A stretch of 64,000 nt of DNA from Bombardia bombarda (taxonomy: Eukaryota > Ascomycota > Sordariomycetes > Sordariales > Lasiosphaeriaceae), in contig JAULSR010000001.1 of assembly GCA_030512295.1 (NCBI GenBank), positions 8,765,001 to 8,829,000 on the forward strand, written 5' to 3'. Below, piece after piece: positions 24,343 to 35,864 of this stretch. The notes beneath the pieces are model-generated. The model saw only the letters and a list, made by a program, of their open reading frames with translations, was not told the origin of the DNA and searched no databases. Each line of letters starts with the position of its first letter. Position 1 is the stretch's first letter. Made by a program: the position numbers and the translations under genes.

Positions 24343-25225
24343 CGTGGGGCTGATTGACGTGAGCAGGTGGCTGTTGTGAGAAGAGCAGAGTTGCGTTTTG
24401 GTCTACTTCTCCTTTGTTCGTGCAAGGCGTCCTGTAGTTTTGGGTGCGTGGGATTTGGACTGGTGAGGAGGAACATGAGGAGCATGGGTTACAAAAGTCG
24501 TGTTCCTCCCTTTTCTTTACTCTTTGTGTATATACCTGGAACACTGGGTACTGGTCGTGTTTTATGCCCACGAGCTGGGCTGGCTGGTTGGCGCATGGTT
24601 CAGGTGTCAAGCTGGGTGCAATCTCTTCTTATTATACCCCTCCTGGCGACGACAATTTGATCGGACAGCTGGATTTATTGTAGTGGGATGTATGTGGTGT
24701 TTTCCGGAGTGTTTTCTGGAGTTTTATTAGGGACTGTTGTTGCAGGACATAGGTCCTGGACCAGAATTGCTCCTCTTGATCGGCTTCTTGGGTCCGATTA
24801 TATACTTATACCCGGGTTATTATTCATTTCTGTATCCTGGGGGTCTTTGATATGTGCGGGATTTCGATCTCGTAATCTACTGAACAAAATACGATTTAGT
24901 TGACTGCTGTCATTCATACAAGGGATAGCGACCATAGGTGAAAACTGTGTGCCTTTTCTGCTCGTGAACTTAGTGGTTGTCGTGGTTCATCCTGTGAAGC
25001 GTCAACAAGACCCTTACTCTAGATACGTGGGAGAAAACATGCTGATGACGTGATTCCAGCGTTATACCCCAGAAACAATGATTTTTCTTCTCTTACCTGC
25101 GGTTCTAGGCCAACGCTCCAACTCCCCGTTAGACTCCCCCCATTGCGGTCCATTAGCTGCCAGTCACACCGCTGCAATGGTCACCAAACAGACAGCTATC
25201 ATGAAATGTCTAGGTCTAAGTATTC
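24343..25225. other. Intergenic region (convergent 3' flanks)
   Basis: About 0.9 kb between the convergent GPCR and exopolyphosphatase genes. It is likely 3' UTR sequence. No gene or repeat is seen. Confidence 0.6.
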
Positions 25226-26512
25226 CTATAGCTTAGACCCCCCCTTAATCGCCTCCCTCAACATAGGCGCCACCTGTTTCCTGCTGTGCTCAACCGCCCG
25301 CTGCGTCCAGCACATTCTCCACTCCCCCTCTCCCCCTCCCCGTCGTCATCCAGTTTCCCCTCTCCCCACCTCTCCAACCCCAGACTACTCTCATTCTTGC
25401 TCGCAAACTGCCTCGCCAACTTGGCCGCATCCTCATTCAACGCCCACACCAGCAACTCCCGCGTAAACACATCCCCCGGCCGCGAGGTGGTCATGACAGC
25501 GGCAATGTCGAGCGCCTGCTCGCGCGCCCAGCTCCGCAGCGCCTTGAGCATCTCCTCCTTAGGCCCGATCCTGTCGAGCAAGAAGTCGAACCCCTGCACG
25601 ACGCTAGATATCCCCAGTGCGAGGCGCTCATCGCTGTCGCTGTCGCTCTCGCCGCCCCATCGCTTGTAGTCCTTGCGCAGGATGTCGCGGTACGACATAT
25701 CTGAGATGTCCTCTTTCAGACGGGTGATGTGGTCGAAATATGCAGTCCGGTCGTAGTCATTGTCCTCATGATGGCCGGACAGTAGCTTGTCCTCGACGAA
25801 CTGCGCGGCCCGCACGTCCCAGTCGGTCGTCTTGTCCTTGGAGGTCAGATTGACCGTGTCGATCAGGATGGGGCCGAGGGCGACGTGGGCGAGGTCCCTG
25901 GTGTCGGGCGCCGTCCAGATGTCCGAGTCCTTGCAGTGGTCGACCACGAGGCTCATGCAGCTGCCGCTCTTTTCTATTGTCCGCGGTGGCTCGCCATTGC
26001 CGCTACGTGGGGGGACCTTGCCCTCGTCGTCGTGGTGGTCGACGCAGCCGACGACGGCGCTGGAGAAGAGCTGGTCGGCGAGGGGGCCCGTCAGGGCGTT
26101 GTGGTCCACGAGCAGCCATCGTGTGTTTTCGGGGCGCAGGGCGAGGCCGTCGCCCTTGGGCAGGTCGGATAGGGTGAGCAGGTCGTCGGGCTTGAGGCCT
26201 GCGGGACGGAGGACGGCGTTAAGCTCGGGGCGGAGGGCGAGGTCGGCGCGGGCGAGGTTGGAGAGCGGGATGTGCAGCGTGTGCGGCGGGGTCTGGCTGC
26301 GGAAGTAGGCGAGGAGGAGGGCGGAGCAGAGGGAGTCGAGGTCTGAGAGTTTGCGGTCAGATGGTCCATGTAAAAGGTATGGTTATTTGCTTACCGGCCG
26401 ATTCGTTCCCGACGACAAAGGTCAGCGGGTTGGGTCGTTGGGCCGGCGGGGCCGACAGGGCAGCCTTGGCTGTAGACAGAAATGTCTTGAGCGAGACACG
26501 TGTGGGAGCCAT
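25226..26512 (-). CDS. ppx1: Exopolyphosphatase Ppx1 (DHH family), C-terminal frame break
   Basis: Exon 1 (26395-26512) and exon 2 (from 26342 downward) join in frame. The junction recreates the metal-binding motif GNESADLDSLCSALLLAY. VDHN and the DHH signature VDHHDDE follow, then the DHHA2-type C-terminal domain (IDTVNL, YRDILRKDYK, VMTTSR). From family knowledge, Ppx1 removes terminal phosphates from inorganic polyphosphate in cytosol or mitochondria. The uninterrupted frame ends at 25258 (400 residues) with an unlikely tail. In another frame, past the C-rich plus-strand runs at 25324-25341, a typical ending is seen (SRKQVAPMLREAIKGGSKL, stop 25226-25228). One base appears to be missing in those runs. 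Confidence 0.9.
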
Positions 26513-27439
26513 TGTAGGCGGTGGTCAAAATTCCGTCTCGTCAATTTCTAGTCTAGTTGGTTGTCAGATGCTGGAATTCAAGATGTCGGCTCGGATGCAT
26601 TAAAGTGGGAAGTGGGGGGAATCATGACACGGGAGAGCTTCCATCATGGCCCCAAACGGCACAATGGTTGCTACCATGTGCTTCACCAGTAAACCGCTAC
26701 CTATTCTAGAACTAGAATTCCAACGTCCCACTCCACCTCTTCTAGCCCGTTTCTGTTTCTGAAAATTGATGGGTTTCACGAAATATTAAGTACCTAGTTA
26801 TACATGCGTTGTACTACTAATAGCTAAAATCGGAAACATTGTAACGCCTTCTTGACATAGACTTGTCTTTTAACTCCTGCAGATAGGTAGCTACCTATCG
26901 TCCAGGGCCAGCCATAGAGGTTCTCGTTCGGCAGCTTGACGAGGGCAAACAGTAGGGCAATCTTAGCGGCCCTAGCGCTGTTGTTAGCCGAGGCGCCCCC
27001 TGAAACTCCGACAGCGGCCGAGATGGAGGGGTTTGATAAGGGGCCTTCGATTTAGCCTCTCATTGATAAGCCCCCCCTTGCCGGGACAATCCCGGCCTGG
27101 GTCGCCAACCAGTCTACGAATTATACGTAGGTAGGATCAACAGACTGAAGAGGTAGATCGGGCCCTCATTGAGGCCTCGGAGTTTCACCATAGGTGAGAT
27201 AGGAATCACTCAAGAGATACATCTATCTAATTTACCGTTTAGAATACAATCTCCAACTTAAACCACTTACAAATCTTAGCTATCTCCAACTTCAGAACAT
27301 CATTTCCAACTAGAATATCGCCATCACCCCTCAACAACCTCGAGAGACTTTTTCAGTACCACCACATAATACATACATACCTACTTACTAGACACACATC
27401 ATCACCGATATCCAAACAAGAATATTTAAAAAAAAAAAA
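26513..27439. promoter_or_regulatory. Divergent promoter region of ppx1 and the amidotransferase gene
   Basis: About 0.9 kb. It contains the perfect 18-bp palindrome GATAGGTAGCTACCTATC (26882-26899), whose arms are GATA-factor-like. A run of 13 A immediately precedes the next start codon. No coding region is seen. Confidence 0.4.
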
Positions 27440-28263
27440 ATGGGCTCCACCCCCCGCCCCATCCGCCTCGCCATCCTCGAGACTGACACGCCCATCCCGT
27501 CCGTCAGCGCCAAATACGACGGCTACTTCGGCGTCTTCCAGAGCCTCTTCTCCCGCGCCGTCGCCCCAACGCCGCTGGACCAGATCCTAACTCTGACCCG
27601 CCATGACGTGGTCAACGACCTAAACTCGTACCCCGCCCTCGACGCCATCGACGCCATCCTCATCACGGGCTCGCGGCACAATGCCTTTGGCGACGACGAC
27701 TGGATCACCGCCCTCGTCGAGTTTACCCGCAAGGCCCTGCTCACCGGCGGCCGCGTGCGTGTCATCGGCGTCTGCTTCGGCCACCAGATCGTCGGCCGCA
27801 CCATGGGCGTTCTGGTCGACCGGAGCGACCGCGGCTGGGAGGTGAGCGTGACTGAGATTCGCCTGACGGAGAAGGGGAGGGAGCTGTTTGGGGGAAGGGA
27901 GACGTTGGTATGTTTTTCTTTTTCTTTTCCTTTTTACTTTTACAAAAACATCAGTAATACTAACTATGGAACCAGAGAATCCAACAAATGCACCGCGACC
28001 AGGTCTTTGCCCTGCCCGCGGGCGCCGAGCTCCTCGCCGAGACCGACGTCTGCCCCAACCAAGGTTTTGTCGTCCCCGGCAAGGTGATCACGGTGCAGGG
28101 CCACCCCGAGTTCACAGACTTCATCATGGAGGAGCTGCTCAAGGCGAGGCATGCCACTGGTCTGTTCACTGACGACATGTTCCAGAGCGGCCTGGAGCGC
28201 AACAAGCAGCAGGCCGACGGCGAGTTGATAGCGAGCGTCTTTGTCAAGTTTTTGCAGCAATAG
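27440..28263 (+). CDS. Class I glutamine amidotransferase-like protein
   Basis: Exons 27440-27907 and 27976-28263 give 251 residues. The nucleophile elbow is GVCFGHQIVGR (Cys about 114), and the catalytic His lies in QGHPEFTDFI near the C-terminus. The DAILITGSRHNAFGDDDWI segment is typical of the small fungal GATase1 proteins related to GMP synthase glutaminase domains. From family knowledge, such domains hydrolyse Gln or gamma-glutamyl bonds. There is no attached synthetase domain, so the substrate is unknown. Start: the first ATG after the A run, with good agreement to the family N-terminus (IRLAILETDTP). Confidence 0.85.
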
Positions 28264-28502
28264 TAGTGAATATAATAAGAACTCCTTGTGTTGCCTGGTA
28301 TTGATGCTTTCACCGTACATGTGAAGCTTCGCCTGCTTGTTCATCAATGGACTTCCACATGAAGCTGGAACCTTCAGTATGATAACACCCATAACGGTCG
28401 TATTGATCAATTACTATCATACACTAATCTTCACACCTTCTATCAAAACAACAGCCACCAGCCCATGGCACCAAGACCCATCATCCACAGCCAACCAGCC
28501 CA

Positions 28503-30617
28503 TCACTCAGGCAACCGCCTCCAATACTTCACAAACTCCCTCCAATCCGTCCTCGTCTCCCCTTTCTCATGCGCATTGACCGACGGCAAGAACCACGTCG
28601 TCTTATTATTCGGACTGATCGACCTCGCCGCATGCTCCGCCATCGGATCCGCCACCAAGATCAGCGCCTTCAGCACCCTCAGCAGCGGCCCCGTCACCGC
28701 AATCGACGGATCCTCATGCACCATCTCATCCATGCACCGCCGCAGACACTCCATCGCAAGCAGCTGGTGGTTCAGCTCGAGGAACCGCCGGTAGACGGTC
28801 AAGTACACGAGCTGCGACCGCCGCTGCAGGTAGCGCGGCGGCATCTGAAACACGGCCCAGAACCGCTGCCAGTTCTGCACGGCCCCGTACGTGTCCAGCA
28901 GCCGGATCAAGAGGTCCTCGCGCGGACACGTGTCGCCCTGGGCGTGGAGGAGCATGTCCTCAAACTGCGCGAGCAGCCGCTGCGCCTCGGGCGCCTGCGA
29001 CCCGCCCGCCACGAGCGACTCGATCACTGTCACGATCACGTCGTGATCTAGCACCGTTTGCCCGTGCAAGAACATGGCGTCCACCACCTCCATGGCGAAG
29101 ACCGACTGCTCGCGCACGACCGCGTCGTCCATGCCTGGGCGCGCGTAGATGGCCCGGAGGAGGGCCAGGTTGGTGGCTCGCGGGAGGCGCACGCCCGCGA
29201 GCTGCAGTTCCTTGAAGTAGGTGCGGATGGTGGTGAGGTCGCCCAGGTCGGCGTGGTGGTGGAGGCGGGCGTTGAGCTCGAGCCAGAGCCGGGCCTCACA
29301 GGCGTCCGAGGGCGGGAGGTCCTTGATGGCGCGGTTGAAGAGCCGCAGGAAGGTGGGCGGGTTGCCGTCCTGGTCGGGTGTCAATTGTTTGCCGACTTCA
29401 CTTGCAGGCAAGTTTTCTAGGAATTGTCTTAACTGACCGAGAAGATGCAACTTAGACGTGGTATTGTGCGCGACGGCATAGGATGCGTTGGCGATGGCGT
29501 CGTTGTCACGAAGCGACAACGAGCCGAGGATCTGGGCAAGGATACTGTGGTCCGGGGTGCTGATTGCCTGTCTGGCTGACGTGGAGAAGAAGCGTCGATC
29601 CGATGGTACAGCGCCGCCTCTCGACGATTTCCCACGCCGAGGTTTGGGCAGGTTGGGATCCGATATAAAGTGCGACTTTTCGGGAGCCCCGATGCTATCC
29701 AGTTTGTCCGTCTTCTCCAAGCTTCTCCTCAGGATGCCACTCCAGAGCTTCTCCAAGTCCAATTCTTCTCTCCGCGAGTCGATCATCATCTGCACGACGA
29801 TTGTCGTTCCCGACTGCGGCACGCCAAAGCCCGACGGCCTGCCCTGGTCGTCGACAAGCTCCATCTCCTGATCTGACCAGCCCACGGTGCCCAGATTGAC
29901 GCAAATCCATCCCGTGGTGATTCCGTCATCGCCGCCGCGCGCAACGCCCGCATTGCCTAGCAGCTTCGCCTTGCGCGCCTTTCGCCTGAGACGAATCTTG
30001 AGCTCATTACGCCCCAACAGGCCATCCGCCTTGCACGAGATGCCGCGCCCACGCAGCCATCGCACCAGCCGGTCAGCCGAGACGTGCAGATGCCTCTCAC
30101 TGCGCGCCGTGCCGAGGAGCATCAGGAGCTCGGGGCCCAGCGCAGGCGGTGGGTCCAGCTCGCGCAGATCAAGCATTTTGAGCTCGTCAAGGCCGAGCTC
30201 GTCCGACACAAATTTGAGAAGAGGCTCTACCAGCCTGGGTGCGCCCTCGGGGATATCGGGTAGTGGCGGGGGTTCCTGGATTAGGGTTGGGTGCCGTGGG
30301 GGCTCGACCTCGAGATACCATGGCACGTCTGAGCTGCTCGATTCTGAATCGGCAGCTAAATGCTGCTGTCCATCCTGTTGTGTGACGGCGTCGTCTTCTA
30401 TGCGTTCTTCAATCGCGGGGCCGCTGCACAGGCGAGGAGTGGCGCGGAAGGTAGAGTACCTAGCAGCGGACGAGGGAAATAATGGGCGTGCAGCCGAGGC
30501 CTGCGAGGTGCGAGTCGAGGTGCGAGTCGAGGTGAAGCTGTTGACGAAGAGGCGTAGAGCAGAGCCTCTGCAGGCGGAACAGCTGGCAGCAGCCCTCAGT
30601 GCAGGTGCGGCACCCAT
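28503..30617 (-). CDS. atp25: ATPase synthesis protein 25, mitochondrial
   Basis: A single exon of 704 residues. The N-terminus is Arg/Ser/Ala-rich and lacks acidic residues for about 70 residues, a mitochondrial presequence. SSDVPWYLEVEPPRHPTL then opens an RsfS-like domain (about 97-260; GWICVNLGTVGWSD). The long helical C-terminal half is the mRNA-stabilisation region. From family knowledge, Atp25 is cleaved in mitochondria: the C-terminal part stabilises the ATP9 mRNA and the N-terminal part assists Atp9 ring assembly. In Pezizomycotina that can have nuclear ATP9 copies, its exact target may differ. It is divergent from rpo41, about 960 bp away. Confidence 0.92.
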   Translation of the reverse strand: MGAAPALRAAASCSACRGSALRLFVNSFTSTRTSTRTSQASAARPLFPSSAARYSTFRATPRLCSGPAIEERIEDDAVTQQDGQQHLAADSESSSSDVPWYLEVEPPRHPTLIQEPPPLPDIPEGAPRLVEPLLKFVSDELGLDELKMLDLRELDPPPALGPELLMLLGTARSERHLHVSADRLVRWLRGRGISCKADGLLGRNELKIRLRRKARKAKLLGNAGVARGGDDGITTGWICVNLGTVGWSDQEMELVDDQGRPSGFGVPQSGTTIVVQMMIDSRREELDLEKLWSGILRRSLEKTDKLDSIGAPEKSHFISDPNLPKPRRGKSSRGGAVPSDRRFFSTSARQAISTPDHSILAQILGSLSLRDNDAIANASYAVAHNTTSKLHLLGQLRQFLENLPASEVGKQLTPDQDGNPPTFLRLFNRAIKDLPPSDACEARLWLELNARLHHHADLGDLTTIRTYFKELQLAGVRLPRATNLALLRAIYARPGMDDAVVREQSVFAMEVVDAMFLHGQTVLDHDVIVTVIESLVAGGSQAPEAQRLLAQFEDMLLHAQGDTCPREDLLIRLLDTYGAVQNWQRFWAVFQMPPRYLQRRSQLVYLTVYRRFLELNHQLLAMECLRRCMDEMVHEDPSIAVTGPLLRVLKALILVADPMAEHAARSISPNNKTTWFLPSVNAHEKGETRTDWREFVKYWRRLPE

Positions 30618-31577
30618 GGTCTGTTGCCAATGGTTGCCGGAGAGGGGTGTGCTGGGTGTGCTCGTGGGTTGTCCAGCGTGTTTTTTTGTTTGGAGAGAAT
30701 GTTGGATCGGAGACGGATGGAAGCTCCAATGGAAGATGTATGGAATATGGGTACGGACTGCGGAGTTCGAACGTGCAGCGAAAACATTTCGAAATCCTCA
30801 AGCATCGATAAAGCCGCTAGGCCTAACTATACTAGGCTAGCTCAGGAACGCTAACAGCAGTGCATCGATTATGTAACTGGGCACTTTAGCTACTCTATTG
30901 CTGTGCTTTAAGCACCAGTACATACAAATCACACATGAGACAAGCTGCTCGGGAGCCTACTTAAGCTGCCCTTCAAAAATTCTCAAAAGATTGTATTCTA
31001 ATGCAGACCGTGCCTGCCTCTTACTTTATCGTTGATTTTTATTACTAGTTTCTGCATTACAAGCGGTTTTACTGGCAATAGTGCTGAATTAAGTTTACAT
31101 ATTCACGGTCAGGCAACGTGACACGGTTGGGGTACTTAGCGACTAGCGGGACTTCTTCAGTTTGTGCGCTCGCGTTGACAGACACTAGTGGCGCGACACT
31201 GTGGGTCCCTGGGATGCGGCAAATCCCAGCGTCCAATCAATTGCTCAGAAACTATCTCTTTTTCTTAGATGGTGCCGGGATTGCTGGAAAGCTGCACGTT
31301 ACGAATTGAAAGTCCTTGACAGCAAATTTTAGGAGCTTGTCGACCTCCTGAGCGTCAGTCTTCACGCCAGCCGACAACCAGTGCTCGTCGATAGCATTAT
31401 TTCTCTATCTGCCTCTGGACGTGTTAATATTAGTATAATCTTCTTGTTCAATGTCTTGACCTGGTCACGAAGCTTCGTCTCCACCTCTCTCATCTCCTTG
31501 TCTCTCGTCTTCTCTCTCTATCTGTCACTCCTTTGGACCTCGAGTTCCGCGCCGCCGTCGCGTGTGCTGCTCCTCGC
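30618..31577. promoter_or_regulatory. Shared divergent promoter region of atp25 and rpo41
   Basis: 960 bp between two divergent nuclear genes for mitochondrial gene expression. No other gene is seen. A CT-rich stretch precedes rpo41 (about 31470-31560). Confidence 0.4.
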
Positions 31578-34500
31578 CATGCTCGTCCGGTCCGCTGCCG
31601 CTCGACAGAGCCTCCCTCTTCCTCTTCACCGTCTGGCATCGACGGCCTCTCCTCAGCTCCTCTCAAGATGCTCGTCCCTGGGCACCCAACAACAGCAGCC
31701 ATTGCCAACCTCTCGACGCCTCCTCACAACAGCGCAGCAGTTGCGACCATGGAAGAGGAAATCCTTCCGCGCACTCGTTGGCTTCGAACGCCATCTGGCC
31801 ACAGCATTGGATGGTTTCCACCCGCCCGAGGCTACTTCCACCCTTAACACCATTAGCGATCCCGCCCTCTCATCCCCCCGGGCGTCCGCCTGGCACACTC
31901 ACGCCTCTTCGAATTGCAACCATACGACCCATCCTCCCCTTTAATCATCAAGGACCAGGATACCGTAACCAACAAGGAGCGCCTCAATAACAATGGAATC
32001 CCAGGTGACCTCGAAGACATGCTCGCCATCTTTGATGCTTGTGTCGAGGTTGGGAGATTGGATCGGGCCGGCCTGGTTCTTGCTCGTCTTGGCAGGATGC
32101 GGCTGCTGAACGGCAATGAGATGGTGGATCTTCACAATCGTTACCTGCAGGAGAGACTGGCTCAGATTTTTGCCAACCCGGGCATAGACAATGCTGAAGA
32201 TATGCACAAGTGGTTCGAACTCCAAATCCACAACAAGCTACCCTACAACGTCGAAACTATTGCCTACATGCTCAAGGCATCGCTGCTGAGTTCTCGAGAC
32301 TCAAGGCTCCACAGGCTTGTTGAGCGCTATATGGGCATGCTTCCCAAGGAAAACGCTCTGGGGTCACTCTTTTTGGGAGATGTGCTGTCTGCCAAGGACA
32401 TGACGGTCGTTGCCGAGATTTGTCCAGAGTTGGGCCTGCCCGAAGACGACCTAGAAGTTTGGAGCAACGCCGAAGGATCCGAAGATATTCCATTTTCGAG
32501 CGAAATATCACCAGGCAACACTCGGCAATTTAACACCCGGCCATCCGAAACGCCTCAGGTCCTCGGTGTTGTTCAAAAAGGCTCGGGAATGGACACACTA
32601 AAGCAGACTCTTTCGCTGTTCAGTGAACTTCCGCCTGACAACGATATCGCATCGCTGTCATACGAGGAGCGCAGGCAAATACAGTCTCGTCTGGAAAGGG
32701 ATGCCATTGAGGCGGCACTGGCACGATGGCGCTCCGATAACGAGAACCTCCAGGATATGGGCTTGATGGGTCACGTCAATAGTGGAGGACGTCTCAGCGG
32801 GAAACTCTACGACTGGCATGTAGCTCTCACGGCTTATCTAAAAGCTGAGTTGAATCTCATTGATGAAGCGGAGGCATGCACATCAAAGAGCAGGGAGCAG
32901 ATGGAGAGGTGTTTGTATGGGCCTATGTTGCGACAATCTACGCCGAAGCGACTTGCCGCCGTCACAATCTTGAGCTGTATGTCTGCCTTGAGCATGCATG
33001 GAGCTGATAGAGGGGTGCCCATCTCAACCGCCATTAGCCAAATGGCCAAAATCGTCGAGGAGGATATTCGCCTTCAAATCTCTGAGAGAAAGGCTGGGGC
33101 CAGAAGTTACAGAAAAAGGAACATGCAAAACATGACACCCCAGATTGCCATGGAGCAGTTACGATTCGCCCACCGAGAGGCCAGCAAGGAAGCTCAACAA
33201 CAGGAATCAACTCGACGCGAAGGTGAAGCCCCTGCACTTGAGTCAAGAACATCTCAAAATGTTGTTAGACCATGGTCTGGGAACATCTCCGCCAAGGTTG
33301 GCGCCGCATTGCTCAAGGCGCTGATTGAAACGGCGAAGATTACTGTGGAGAGGGAGCATCCAGATACGACTGAGATCGTGTCACAGGAACAGCCCGCATT
33401 CACCCACAGTGTCCAACTTCGGAGAGGCAAGAAGATTGGCATGCTCTTGCCGAATAAGGCGCTGTCTAGTCTCATGCAAATGGAGCCCAAGGGCGATTTC
33501 CTAGCACGCCATCTTCCCATGGTAGTCGAACCCGAACCATGGACCGGATTCGAAAAGGGTGGTTTTGTCGAGTCCGTTGCCAGCCTTGTCCGGGTTAAGC
33601 AAGGCGATAAGGATCAGAGGATTTATACCGAGGAAGCAATTCACCAAGGACAAATGGATCAGGTGCTGAAAGGCTTGGATGTGCTTGGGAAAACTGCCTG
33701 GAGGATCAACCGCGAAGTGTTCCACGTCATGTTGGAAGCATGGAATGGCGGAGAGGCGATTGCAGAGCTGCCCCCCCTCCACCCCCAGGTTCCTATTCCA
33801 GAGGAGCCAGAACCGACCGCGGACCCGCTAATAAAACGGGCCTGGATGAAGCAAGTCAAAGCGGCAGAGAATATCAAGAGCGGCATTCATTCACAACGTT
33901 GCTTTATCAACTTCCAGCTTGAGATTGCGAGAGCATTTCGAGACCAGACCTTTTACTTCCCACACAACATCGACTTCCGTGGCCGTGCCTACCCAATTCC
34001 AGCATATTTGAATCACATGGGTGCGGATCATGTGCGTGGGCTGATGAAGTTTGCCAAGGGCAAGGCTCTTGGGGAGCAAGGCTTGCGTTGGTTAAAGGTT
34101 CACCTCGCAAACGTTTACGGTTATGATAAGGCCAGTCTCTCAGAGCGCGAGAAGTTTGCTACGGAAAACGTTGAGAACATCCGTGACTCGGTTAACAATC
34201 CGCTAAACGGCAAGGGGTGGTGGCTCCAAGCCGAAGACCCATGGCAGTGTCTCGCAGCGTGCTTTGAACTTAGAGCGGCGCTTGACTTGCCAGACCCAAC
34301 CAGCTTCGTCTCTCAACTACCCGTTCATCAGGACGGAACTTGTAACGGGCTCCAGCATTACGCCGCTCTCGGTGGTGATACCTGGGGCGCACAGCAAGTA
34401 AATCTTGTCCCCGGAGACCGCCCGGCAGACGTCTACTCGGCCGTCGCAGATTTGGTCAAGGAAAATATAGCTAAGGATATTGAGAAAGGCAGTCCTTATG

Positions 34501-35864
34501 CTACAGCTGTGTCTGGCAAGATCACCCGTAAGGTGGTGAAGCAGACCGTCATGACCAATGTCTACGGCGTTACTTTTATTGGTGCGAAGAAGCAGGTTCT
34601 GAGACAACTCGATGCCCATTACCCCAATCTCACGCAGGAGTCAGGCATCGAAGCACACCTACTTGCATCGTACATCGCTACCAAGATTTTCAACGCCTTA
34701 TCAACCATGTTCGAGGGTGCTCATGACATCCAATACTGGCTTGGGGAGATTGGCGGTCGCGTGTGCCGAACTCTGCTGCCTGAACAGATCGATAACCTCG
34801 ACAAGATCCTTGTCGCCGACAAGCCAAGAGCGTCAAAGCTAAAGACAAAGTTGACTAAGAGGGATACCGAAAAGGACCTTCTCTCCAACCTACGCTCCAC
34901 TCTTATCTGGACGACGCCACTGCGCATGCCCGTCGTCCAGCCGTATCGGCAATCGGGGACTAACAAAGTGCAAACTTGCCTTCAGGAGCTCATCTTGACT
35001 GTGCCAAACAGGACGGACCCCGTGAACCGGAGGAAGCAACTGCAGGCGTTCCCGCCCAACTTTATTCATTCTCTCGATGCCAGCCACATGCTGCTGTCGG
35101 CTCTTGAGTGTGACGAGGCCGGTCTCACCTTCGCTGCCGTGCACGACTCGTTCTGGACGCATGCCGCCGATGTGGACAGCATGAACAATGTGATTCGCGA
35201 CTCGTTCATCAGGATCCACAGCGAGGACGTCATCGGCCGTCTGGCTGCCGAGTTCCAGGCGCGGTACAAGGGCGGCATCTACCTCGCCAAGGTACAGCAG
35301 GAGACGCCAGTGGGCAAAAAGATCCGGAAGCATCGCCGGCTCCACAGAAGGGCGTTTAAGCAGGAGCTGCTGGACGAGCGGGAGCGCCAAAAGCTCCTCG
35401 CATCCAGCGATCCCGAGGATCAAGCAAAGGGACAAGAGATGGTGACCCCGGCTAGCATCTTTGAGTCGATGGCTTCTGCTAAGGATCTGGCCGTTGCGTC
35501 TGATGAGGTGATACCGAAGCTGGGAGATATCCAGACGACGCGGGCGACCAAATCCGCTGCGGATGGGTCGGAGGAGGCAGAAGAGAATGGAGAGGAGATG
35601 GAGGCGGAGGCGGAGGCGGAGGTGTCCGGAGAAGAGATGGAGGCGACTGAGGGGGGAGAGGATGATCCATCATTGGTTCCGAGGCAGCTGGACAATTGTC
35701 TGGATTCAGCCACGTATTTCGCCAAAGTAATGAAGGGAGTTGCGCCGAAACAGAAGAAGCGGGCGCAGCTTGAGATATGGCTGCCGTTGACGTTTCCCAG
35801 CATCCCGAAGAAGGGCGACTTTGATGTACAGCAGCTGAAGGATAGCAAGTACTTTTTTTCTTAG
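31578..35864 (+). CDS. rpo41: Mitochondrial DNA-directed RNA polymerase (T7-like), N-terminal frame break
   Basis: The ATG at 31578 opens a classic presequence (MLVRSAAARQSLPLPLHRLA). After about 99 codons the frame must shift by one base at the CCCCCC run (31874-31879) to enter the long frame ending at 35864, giving roughly 1430 residues in total. The polymerase core is intact: DFRGRAYPIP (near 33970), HQDGTCNGLQHYAAL (near 34326), the KVVKQTVMTNVYGVT palm/fingers helix (near 34530) and HDSFWTHAADVD (near 35142). From family knowledge, Rpo41 (CYT-5 in Neurospora) transcribes mitochondrial DNA. An acidic E-rich insert precedes the last 60 residues, which end in KYFFS. Confidence 0.95.
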
